A stretch of DNA of 64,000 bases from Insolitispirillum peregrinum (GTDB lineage: Bacteria > Pseudomonadota > Alphaproteobacteria > Rhodospirillales > Rhodospirillaceae): NCBI RefSeq assembly GCF_042665255.1, contig NZ_JBHTCD010000007.1. One strand, given 5' to 3'. The notes beneath the pieces were generated by a model. That model did not search any database and was not told the origin of the DNA. It was given only the letters and a program-made list of their open reading frames with translations. The position numbers and the translations under genes are program-made. Positions 57,353 through 64,000 of this stretch are shown here, piece by piece. How positions within the stretch are numbered: position 1 is the stretch's first letter; each line of letters begins with the position of its first letter.

Positions 57353-58183
57353 TTACTTGGCGATGATGTCGGCACCGATCCACTTCATGGAAATCTTGCT
57401 AAGGGTGCCATCCTTGCGCATGTCGTCGATCACGCTGGCAACCTTGGCTTTCCATTCCGGGTCGCCCTTGTCAACCGCAATGGCGTTCGGATCGGCGAAC
57501 AGGTTGGCGTCCACAATGCGGAACTTGTCCGGGGTCTGGGTGATGCGCGGCTGAATGGTGATCAGGTTGCCGACGATGCCGTCCAGACGCTTGCCGCCAC
57601 CAAGGGCGAGGTCCTGAAAGGCCAGGTCTTCGCTGGCAAACGGGGTGACGGTGACCGCCTCGAACGGGTACTTGACCACGCTGCCGTCTTCGGGGTGCAT
57701 CGCCTTGTTGAGGTATTCCTCATAGGGGGTGCCGCTCTGGGCGCCGACCTTCTTGCCGTTCAGGTCCTTCATGCTGGTGGTGGTTTTGTCGTCGGCACTG
57801 ACCACCAGCGCACCGGGGGTGTTGTAATAGATGGTCACGAAGTCGAGGACTTCGCCGCGCTGCTTGCTGGGAGTCATCGAGCAGATGCAGATGTCCCAAC
57901 GGCCTTTCCAGTTGCCAGCGGTGATCACTTCCCACGCCGGGGTTTCGATCTTCAGGGTCACGCCCAGACGTTTGGCGACTTCCTTGGCGACTTCGGCATC
58001 AAAGCCGTCCATTTCGTTCTTGTCGTTCAGGAACGAGAACGGCGGATAGCTCTGGTCCATCACCTGCACCATGGTGCCGGTCTTGGTGACGCGGTCGAGC
58101 GTCGGGCCAGCGTTGGCGGCCGAGCCAAAAGCAACGGTCATCAGCACCGCCGCAGCAGCACCCAGTTTCCACTTCAGAGCCAT
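57353..58183 (-). CDS. Amino-acid ABC transporter periplasmic binding protein
   Basis: 276 residues from ATG 58183. Signal peptide MALKWKLGAAAAVLMT...ANAG. SBP family 3 features: YPPFSFLNDKNEMDGFDAEVAKEVAKRLG (in parts YPPFSFLND and MDGFDAEVAKEVAKRLG), GRWDICICSMTPSKQR, VGAQSGTPYEEYL. Substrate likely an amino acid; the divergent homocysteine S-methyltransferase gene hints at a methionine-related compound, an inference only. Confidence 0.94.
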   Translation of the reverse strand: MALKWKLGAAAAVLMTVAFGSAANAGPTLDRVTKTGTMVQVMDQSYPPFSFLNDKNEMDGFDAEVAKEVAKRLGVTLKIETPAWEVITAGNWKGRWDICICSMTPSKQRGEVLDFVTIYYNTPGALVVSADDKTTTSMKDLNGKKVGAQSGTPYEEYLNKAMHPEDGSVVKYPFEAVTVTPFASEDLAFQDLALGGGKRLDGIVGNLITIQPRITQTPDKFRIVDANLFADPNAIAVDKGDPEWKAKVASVIDDMRKDGTLSKISMKWIGADIIAK

Positions 58184-58260
58184 CAGGTATCCCCTTCGCG
58201 TGATCGCGCAAGCACAGAGTATTGACGAAAAAAGGCGATGATCTTGCCAGTGATCCCGCA

Positions 58261-58280
58261 CTGTTTATAATCATAAACAG
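58261..58280. promoter_or_regulatory. Perfect inverted repeat between transporter and methyltransferase genes
   Basis: CTGTTTAT-AATC-ATAAACAG, 8-bp arms, centred in the 138-bp divergent gap. A likely operator for both directions; regulator unknown. Confidence 0.55.
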
Positions 58281-58321
58281 CGTGTGGCAAAATTTTTGTC
58301 ACTATATCAGGGAGAAAAAGT

Positions 58322-59212
58322 GTGATCAAGATTCGGGTCCTCGACGGCGGCATGGGGCGTGAGCTGAAACGGATCGGCGCGCCGTTCCGTCAGCCGGAAT
58401 GGTCGGCGCTGGCGTTGATGGAGGCTCCGCAGACGGTCGCGCAGGCGCACCAGAACTTCGTCGATGCCGGGGCGTCGATCATCACCACCAACAGCTATGC
58501 GGTGGTGCCGTTCCACATCGGGCAGGATCGTTTTGACGCCGCAGGGCTGGCGCTGGCGGGCGTGGCGGGGGAACAGGCGCGCAAGGTGGCGGCTGGTGCT
58601 GGCCGTCCGGTGACGGTGGCAGGATCGTTGCCGCCCGCCATGGGCTCCTATCGCCCGGACCTGTTTTCGGCGGCAGAATCGATTGCCATTCACCGGGTGC
58701 TGATTGCCGGTCTGGCCCCGCACGTCGATGTCTGGCTGGCCGAAACCCAAAGCTCGATTGCCGAAGTCGAAGCCGCCCGGGCGGCACTGGGCGATGATCC
58801 GCGCCCGCTGTGGCTGTCGTTTACCCTTGATGACGAGCCGGACAACGGCCCGGCCCTGCGCTCGGGCGAAAGCGTCACCGAGGCGGTGCGGGCCGCTGTC
58901 CGTCTGGGGGCACAGGCGGTGCTGTTCAATTGCAGCCAGCCGGAAGTGATGGCCGATGCGCTGGCCGCCGCAACCGCCGTGCAACAGGAAACCGGCCATG
59001 CGCTGGAGCTGGGCGTCTATGCCAACGCTTTCCCGCCGACGCCGAAGGACGCCAAGGCCAACGAAACCCTTGACGAACTGCGCCCGGACCTGACGCCGGA
59101 AAACTATGCCCGCTGGGCCGAACAGTGGGCCGAACGCGGCGCGACCATCATCGGTGGCTGCTGTGGCATTACGCCCGAGCACATCGCCGCCATCGCCGCG
59201 CGGGTGGGCTAG
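58322..59212 (+). CDS. Homocysteine S-methyltransferase family protein
   Basis: 296 residues from GTG 58322 (AGGGAG eight bases upstream). Zinc ligands: Cys in LFNCSQPE and the pair in IIGGCCGI. TIM-barrel motifs VLDGGMGRELKR, GASIITTNSYA. MmuM-type enzymes use S-methylmethionine or S-adenosylmethionine to methylate homocysteine; no cobalamin or folate domain is attached. Divergent from an amino-acid ABC transporter, which could import the methyl donor. Confidence 0.93.
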   Translation: MIKIRVLDGGMGRELKRIGAPFRQPEWSALALMEAPQTVAQAHQNFVDAGASIITTNSYAVVPFHIGQDRFDAAGLALAGVAGEQARKVAAGAGRPVTVAGSLPPAMGSYRPDLFSAAESIAIHRVLIAGLAPHVDVWLAETQSSIAEVEAARAALGDDPRPLWLSFTLDDEPDNGPALRSGESVTEAVRAAVRLGAQAVLFNCSQPEVMADALAAATAVQQETGHALELGVYANAFPPTPKDAKANETLDELRPDLTPENYARWAEQWAERGATIIGGCCGITPEHIAAIAARVG

Positions 59213-59236
59213 ACCAGCGTGCGTTAAACCTGACGC

Positions 59237-59314
59237 CATGGTACACGACAGCCGGGAAACAAGGACCGTGGAGCAGCGTTCCACATCCTTGCTTTCCTGC
59301 TGTCGTGTACCGTG
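59237..59314 (+). repeat. MITE-like element, copy J (internally deleted)
   Basis: CATGGTACACGACAGC and GCTGTCGTGTACCGTG close a nearly continuous 78-bp hairpin: GGGAAACAAGGA pairs with TCCTTGCTTTCC and the tip is GTGGAGCAGCGTTCCAC. The long internal stem of full copies is absent. Flanked by RIME-like remnants (GACCAGCGTGCGTTAAACC before, GTCAGCATATTGG after). Confidence 0.8.
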
Positions 59315-59400
59315 CGGGTCAGCATATTGGTCCGTTACTGCTTTATAAAACAATCCATCTGCCATACGATTGCGTTTTGGTGAATGATTGGAAGAGCAGC

Positions 59401-60315
59401 ATGGCGCGCCCTGATCTCAACTTGTTGCTGGCACTGGATGCGTTGCTGGATGAAGGAAGCGTCATTGGCGCGGCGCGCCGGATGAATCTGAGTCCCCCGG
59501 CGATGAGCCGCACCTTGAGTCGCATCCGGGATGCGCTTGGTGATCCGGTGTTTGTCCAGGTTGGCCGCAAGCTCATGCCTACCCCGAGGGCACTTGCGCT
59601 GCGCGAGCAGGTGCGCGTGGCGATCGAGCACGCGACACAGGTCTTTGAGACTGGCACCCGGATTGATCTGACATCGCTGGACAGGCGTTTTAATGTCCGT
59701 GCCACCGATGAGTTCGTGAGCATCCATTTGGGGCATCTGTTGGCGGCGATGGCCACAGAAATGCCCCGCGCCATGCTGCGTTTCTCGCCCGAGGAAGATG
59801 ACGTTGACGAGGAGGCGCTGCGCAATGGCCGCATCGACCTGTTTATCAGTGCGTCACGCAAGCTTGGGCCGGAAATTCGTGTGCAGTCGCTGTTCACCAC
59901 AACGTTCGTGGGCGTTGCCCGGGCGCATCACCCTGTTTTTGATGATGAGATCACCCCTGAACGCCTCACTCGCTGGGAACACATCAACGTGTCGCGGCGT
60001 GGGAAGGCGGTCGGACCGATCGATGCTGCCCTGGAGGCACACGGGCTGCGCCGGCATGTCGCCCTGGTGGTGCCTAATCCCTATACAGCCTTGTTTGCGT
60101 TACAGGACTCGGACTTGCTGTTGCCGTTGCCCAGGCATCTTGCCAGAAGTGCCCTTGCTGCGGGTTTGAGCATTCGTTTGTTTGAACTTCCGACTCCTCT
60201 TGAAACAGTGCTCCTGACGCAGGCCTGGCACCCACGCCTGGATGGCGATCCGGCCCATCAGTGGCTGCGCAATACGATCCATACTCTCTGCAACACGGAT
60301 GAGGCGCAGAGGTGA
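59401..60315 (+). CDS. LysR-family transcriptional regulator
   Basis: 304 residues from ATG 59401 (MARPDLNLLLALDALLDEGS). Winged helix with AARRMNLSPPAMSRTLSRIRDALGDPVFV (in parts AARRMNLSPPAMSRTLSRIR and DPVFV), then an effector-binding domain of the NodD-like subgroup. Upstream of and same strand as the efflux operon, which it probably controls in response to an aromatic or other small acid. GC content is lower than in the preceding genes. Confidence 0.93.
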   Translation: MARPDLNLLLALDALLDEGSVIGAARRMNLSPPAMSRTLSRIRDALGDPVFVQVGRKLMPTPRALALREQVRVAIEHATQVFETGTRIDLTSLDRRFNVRATDEFVSIHLGHLLAAMATEMPRAMLRFSPEEDDVDEEALRNGRIDLFISASRKLGPEIRVQSLFTTTFVGVARAHHPVFDDEITPERLTRWEHINVSRRGKAVGPIDAALEAHGLRRHVALVVPNPYTALFALQDSDLLLPLPRHLARSALAAGLSIRLFELPTPLETVLLTQAWHPRLDGDPAHQWLRNTIHTLCNTDEAQR

Positions 60316-60452
60316 AGACCGACAGACGCCATGAGATGGCGCACGTCAATACGTGCGTTTTATGCACTCATTGAAGTGCAACAAATTCACTTTCTGGAAT
60401 GATGGGGTGTGCCTACAGTGATGCTTGTCAATCACTGCAGGAGGGGACCATC

Positions 60453-62591
60453 GTGCGTTCTGCGAACGTGCCTGCAACATCCTCAAGAGTCTTTTCCTAC
60501 TGCCTTTCTCAATGCCGGAGATGGGTTGCACACGGGCTGTCATGTCTTGACCTGACAACACCACGCATGACCCATGTCATGCGGTCCATTCTTGCTGCCT
60601 GGTTGGCGCTTTCTGTTGCTTATGCACTGCACCTGCACGCGCCGTATTCGGCAGCGTCCAGCGTTCTGCTGGTCATCAACCCGGTACAGGGTGGCGTGAT
60701 CGGCAAAGGAGTCTGGCGGGTGCTGGGGACCGTGGCCGGCATGTTGGCGGCTTTTGTCTTGATGGGGGCTTTTGGGCAGATGCCCTGGCTGTTTCTGCCG
60801 GGTTTTGGCTTGTGGCTTGGTATCTGTGTGACGGGGATGACGCTTTTGCGCCATTTCCGGGCCTATGGTGCGGCCCTTGCCGGATACACTGTTGGGTTGG
60901 CCACCTATGGTGCCATGCAACATCCAGAGCGTACGTTCGATCAAGTCATGGGGCGCGGTGCATCCGTACTGGTTGGGGTGGCATGCCTGGCGGTGGTGTC
61001 GGCTCTCTTCAGCACCCGCAGTGTCCATAACCGTCTGGCGATGCAGCTCAACCGGCTGGCAGCGGCAACCGCCGTCATTCTCTCGACACATCACCAGACG
61101 AGTCATGGTGATCCGGTGGCTGGCGGCAAACCCCTTGATATCGACAGGCGCAACCTCATTACCGAAGTCTATGGGCTGGATGATCTGCTGGCGGCAGGGA
61201 AGGCCGAGTCCGCTGATCTCGCCCGACGTGCCGGTGCCGTACGGCAGACGATGGTGTCGTTGTTTTCCGCATTGGTTGGCGGAACGCCTTTCATGGGGGA
61301 GAACAGGGCAAGTCTCCGTGCCGTGAGCTCTCTGCAGCCTGTCTGGGAGCAGGCATTGCAGCAAGCCGCTCTGGCATTGACCAATGGAGCGGATCGTCAG
61401 GCATTGGCGCAGGCTGTTCAGGCGGTGTCCGGTTTGCGCGTCCGGCTGGTGGAGATGCTTGCTGCGATCTCGCGTGATGATCCGCTGGGGCACTCTGCAG
61501 TGATGATCGCAGGCGACCGCCTGATTGAACAGCTTGACGATTACCTGCAAGCGTTAAAGGGCATCGAGTGCTTTCATCATCCCCGCCCCGGACGGGCGCA
61601 AGTTTCCGTGCCGTTCCATCGTGATGTGCCTGCCGCAATTCAGAACGGACTGAGAGCATCCCTGACCGTAGTCTTTGGTGGTGCGTTCTGGATGGTAACG
61701 GGATGGTCGTACGGGGCCATGATGCTGGCAGGTCTGGCCGCCGCCTCTGCGCTGTTGTCGACCGCACCCAATCCTGTGTTCGGTGCTGTTGAATTCATCA
61801 AGGGAACGGTGATTGCTGTTGTCATGGCCTTTATCTGTTCTTTTGTTGTCCTGCCACATGTCTCTGGATTGCCATTGCTGTTGCTGGTCCTTGGCCTGTT
61901 CTGGCTGCCAGCCATTTACGCCACGACGGTGCCCAGGCATGCCCTGGCCAGTGTAGCCTATCTGGTTGCATTCACCTCGTTGGCCGCCCCTGACAATCCG
62001 ATGCGCTATGATTTTGTGTCCTTCTCCAACAGTTCGGCGGCCTGGATACTGGCGACGTTTTTTACGCTGCTCGGGTTCAGGATTGTCCTGCCGCGCAACG
62101 TGCCACGTGATGTGGCACGATTGAGCCAGACGATCCGGGACGAGGCTTTGGCCACCTTCAGGAGGCGTCCGGTGGGGGCAGACCTGTGGCAATGGCGCCA
62201 ACAGCATCGTACAGCGCAGCTCGGTGCCTTGCTCAAGGCACAGCCTCTGGTGATGGATCAGGCCATATCCAGTGCGTTGGCAAGTATTCATCTGGGCCGG
62301 GAAGTCTTGCGCATACAAAAATGGTTGCGGCGGGATAAAGCAAACCCTGACGTACATCGTGTTCTTGCAGAAACTTTCCGCAAAATGAGTCTTCGTGCGA
62401 ACCAGCCCCGTCTGGCTGCAAGGCATGCTCGCCGTGCTGCCCGCTATTTGTCGCAAAGTCCCGCCAGGGACGGAGCCGCGATGGTGGATGAATTGCATCT
62501 CAGGATTGTTCTTATCGATATTGCCGGACTGCTGGAAAGTAACGCTGAGTACTTCTCGAAACGATCTGGAGGCTACGCCGATGATCAGTGA
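60453..62591 (+). CDS. FUSC-family efflux transporter (AaeB/fusaric acid resistance type)
   Basis: 712 residues from GTG 60453, with AGGAGG eight bases upstream; an in-frame ATG at 60399 lacks an SD. Two blocks of about five hydrophobic helices (roughly 50-190 and 400-540), each opening with a pattern like SILAAWLALSVAYALHLH and ASLTVVFGGAFWMVTGWS, separated by cytoplasmic helices. Inner-membrane partner of the HlyD-like protein downstream; exports aromatic acids or related toxins in known relatives. Confidence 0.92.
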   Translation: MRSANVPATSSRVFSYCLSQCRRWVAHGLSCLDLTTPRMTHVMRSILAAWLALSVAYALHLHAPYSAASSVLLVINPVQGGVIGKGVWRVLGTVAGMLAAFVLMGAFGQMPWLFLPGFGLWLGICVTGMTLLRHFRAYGAALAGYTVGLATYGAMQHPERTFDQVMGRGASVLVGVACLAVVSALFSTRSVHNRLAMQLNRLAAATAVILSTHHQTSHGDPVAGGKPLDIDRRNLITEVYGLDDLLAAGKAESADLARRAGAVRQTMVSLFSALVGGTPFMGENRASLRAVSSLQPVWEQALQQAALALTNGADRQALAQAVQAVSGLRVRLVEMLAAISRDDPLGHSAVMIAGDRLIEQLDDYLQALKGIECFHHPRPGRAQVSVPFHRDVPAAIQNGLRASLTVVFGGAFWMVTGWSYGAMMLAGLAAASALLSTAPNPVFGAVEFIKGTVIAVVMAFICSFVVLPHVSGLPLLLLVLGLFWLPAIYATTVPRHALASVAYLVAFTSLAAPDNPMRYDFVSFSNSSAAWILATFFTLLGFRIVLPRNVPRDVARLSQTIRDEALATFRRRPVGADLWQWRQQHRTAQLGALLKAQPLVMDQAISSALASIHLGREVLRIQKWLRRDKANPDVHRVLAETFRKMSLRANQPRLAARHARRAARYLSQSPARDGAAMVDELHLRIVLIDIAGLLESNAEYFSKRSGGYADDQ

Positions 62592-62775
62592 GTTCTCGTT
62601 GGTCGGCATCTATCTGCCACCATTTTTTGTCTATGCCTGTCTCACGGTGCCGGTTTACGCAGGCGTTCGCTTCATGCTTGCGCACAGTGGCGTATTGCAG
62701 TGGGTTTGGCACCCGGGCCTGTTTGAATTCGCCATTTCTCTTTGTCTCGTTTCGGTGCTGGTTCTCCATGCCTAA
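62581..62775 (+). CDS. DUF1656 small membrane protein
   Basis: 64 residues from ATG 62581 (GGAGG upstream), overlapping the FUSC stop by 11 bp. Two hydrophobic segments; starts MISEFSLVGIYLPPFFVYA, the DUF1656/AaeX pattern. Standard small partner in aaeXAB-like operons; role unknown. Confidence 0.9.
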   Translation: MISEFSLVGIYLPPFFVYACLTVPVYAGVRFMLAHSGVLQWVWHPGLFEFAISLCLVSVLVLHA

Positions 62776-63697
62776 AATTTTACTCTCGATAAAACCCGTC
62801 CTTCGGGTGGGGCTGACACTCATTGTCGTGAGTGCCGCCGGATCGCTGGCAAGTGGGCTGTGGCATGCCTATGTCCTGGCCCCCTGGACGCGGGATGGCC
62901 GCGTGAGCGCGCAGATTGTCCGGATGGCACCAGAGGTGTCCGGCAGCGTGGTCGATGTGGGGGTATCAGACGGTCAGTACGTGACGCAGGGCGAGGTTCT
63001 CTACCGTATCGATTCTGCCAGCTTCACCCTGGCATTGGCCCAGGCTGAAGCGCGACTGGCTGCGGCCTCGGCTTCGCTGTCCCGGAAAGTCGACGATGCG
63101 AAGCGACGTCAGGGCATGGAAAACCTGGTTCCTGCCGAAGACATTCGCCGCGCGAACCAGGCCGTCGTGGTGGCTCAGGCTGAACAGCGCAGTGCGCAGC
63201 TTGATGTTGACAAGGCCAGACTTGACCTGGCCCGCACCGTCCTGCGCGCCCCTGTGTCCGGCTATGTCACCCGCCTGCGATTGAGCAAAGGAGATTATGC
63301 CACGACTGGACAGCCGAATGTCGCCTTGGTTGATGCAGACAGTTTCTGGATTACCGGTTATTTCGAGGAAACAAAATTGCGTGGCATCCAGCCGGGTGCG
63401 GCTGCGCAGATCCGCTTGATGGCGTTTGACAAGGTCATTCCTGGCCGGGTTGTCAGTATCGGGCGGGGTATCGCCGATGCCAACCAGCAGGCTGACTCCC
63501 AAGGCTTGCCGAGTGTGGAGCCGAGCTTTGCCTGGGTTCGGCTGGCGCAGCGCATTCCGGTCCGTGTGGCATTCGAACAGCGTCCGCATGACATCATGCT
63601 GGTGGCAGGCATGACGGGCAGCATCACGGTGACGACACCGGGAGATGAACCTCGACCGCAGGGCTGGCTCCTGTCGCTGTTGCAGCGCTGGATATAA
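62768..63697 (+). CDS. HlyD-family membrane fusion protein (AaeA type)
   Basis: 309 residues from ATG 62768, overlapping the DUF1656 stop by 8 bp. One N-terminal membrane anchor (about 9-30), then APWTRDGRVSAQIVRMAPEVSG, lipoyl/barrel-sandwich motifs and a helical hairpin, with LRAPVSGYVTRL and GYFEETKLRGIQPG. Spans the periplasm between the FUSC pump and the outer membrane factor. Confidence 0.95.
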   Translation: MPKILLSIKPVLRVGLTLIVVSAAGSLASGLWHAYVLAPWTRDGRVSAQIVRMAPEVSGSVVDVGVSDGQYVTQGEVLYRIDSASFTLALAQAEARLAAASASLSRKVDDAKRRQGMENLVPAEDIRRANQAVVVAQAEQRSAQLDVDKARLDLARTVLRAPVSGYVTRLRLSKGDYATTGQPNVALVDADSFWITGYFEETKLRGIQPGAAAQIRLMAFDKVIPGRVVSIGRGIADANQQADSQGLPSVEPSFAWVRLAQRIPVRVAFEQRPHDIMLVAGMTGSITVTTPGDEPRPQGWLLSLLQRWI

Positions 63698-63707
63698 GGG
63701 GGGGAAC

Positions 63708-64000
63708 ATGCACGCATCACCGACCCGCACATGGTCACGGTATTGCCGCGACCTCATGATGTTCTCCCTTCTGGTCGGCCTGCCGGGTTGCACGACGGCA
63801 GGCCCCGAGTATCAACGACCAGAGGTGCAGGTTCCTGCACACTGGGGCGAGGGCGCGGCAACCATCAGCAACGGAGATCAGGACGGTCTTCGTACGTGGT
63901 GGCACTCATTCCATGACCCGATGCTCGATAGCCTGGTCGAGCAGACCCTGATGCAAAATCAGGATCTTGAGATCGCTCTGGCGCGGTTGCGACAGGCACG
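63708..64000 (+). CDS. NodT-family outer-membrane efflux lipoprotein, partial
   Basis: 97 codons up to the window edge from ATG 63708 (GGGGGGGAAC before it). Signal peptide with lipobox LPGC, then TTAGPEYQRPEVQVPAHW, and LRTWWHSFHDPMLDSLVEQTLMQNQDLEIALARL in parts (WWHSFHDPMLDSLVEQ), the classic start of OprM/NodT-type channels. Completes a tripartite pump with the two upstream proteins. Confidence 0.93.
   Translation, partial: MHASPTRTWSRYCRDLMMFSLLVGLPGCTTAGPEYQRPEVQVPAHWGEGAATISNGDQDGLRTWWHSFHDPMLDSLVEQTLMQNQDLEIALARLRQA

Noticed and set aside
59125..59400. Upstream extension of the LysR gene
   Set aside because: Would translate the end of the methyltransferase gene in another frame and the MITE copy; ATG 59401 gives the normal LysR N-terminus.

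Overview
The window is about 64 kb of a GC-rich bacterial chromosome, gene-dense, with genes on both strands. Protein similarities I recognise and the gene neighbourhoods point to an alphaproteobacterium, most likely a motile, chemotactic Rhodospirillales-type organism: yqeY-dnaG-rpoD divergent from carAB, bamD-recN-ligA, tyrS divergent from anmK, an iscR/iscS/ferredoxin/mnmA group, MaeB-type malic enzyme, BluB, and a CheR-CheD-CheB chemosensory operon. The genus is not determined.

Layout. 1-465: left-truncated IS481-family transposase whose right end abuts TCTAGA. 466-2259: unrecognised 352-aa gene between two repeat clusters. 2260-7072 (minus): yqeY, dnaG, rpoD, facing carA, carB and greA (7468-12620, plus). 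12807-15500: a small lipoprotein, an unknown helical protein, and a HxlR regulator divergent from a methyltransferase. 15509-20223 (minus): bamD, recN, ligA. 20489-22965: tyrS divergent from anmK. 23141-29564: alpha/beta hydrolase, cysE, iscR, cysteine desulfurase, ferredoxin, mnmA (sulfur and Fe-S metabolism). 29922-34836 (minus): N-formylglutamate amidohydrolase, FMN riboswitch plus ribB, maeB. 35087-35161: tRNA-Val(GAC). 35304-35893: MazEF-type toxin-antitoxin pair. 36061-39983 (minus): cimA, a membrane-anchored unknown, a TrmJ-type methyltransferase, bluB. 40134-48785 (minus): an MCP followed by cheR-cheD-cheB-cheY-STAS-cheA-cheW. 49032-51383: hybrid histidine kinase. 51456-55492 (minus): FAD-linked oxidase, ProX-like deacylase, DUF4197-like protein, secreted unknown. 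55567-58183 (minus): polar amino-acid ABC transporter, divergent from a homocysteine S-methyltransferase. 59401-64000: LysR regulator and a FUSC/DUF1656/HlyD/outer-membrane-factor efflux operon, truncated by the right edge.

The most striking non-genic signal is a set of dispersed, structured repeats. (1) A MITE-like element of about 170-180 bp with terminal inverted repeats CACAGTACACGACAG and a long internal hairpin (10 full, truncated or deleted copies). (2) A RIME-like alphaproteobacterial palindrome containing GCGAAAACCGG. (3) A double-hairpin repeat whose ends read AGAGCATTT/AAATGCTCT. They nest in each other, flank many operons, separate iscR from iscS, and in one case sit in frame inside the 5' end of ribB.

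Other points for follow-up are a CheB whose methylesterase domain lacks the canonical Ser and His, an MCP ending in a CheR-docking-like pentapeptide, an alpha/beta hydrolase with Gln at the nucleophile position, a 14-nt G tract after maeB, paired palindromes upstream of maeB, and a strong promoter without an assigned gene near 23.9 kb.
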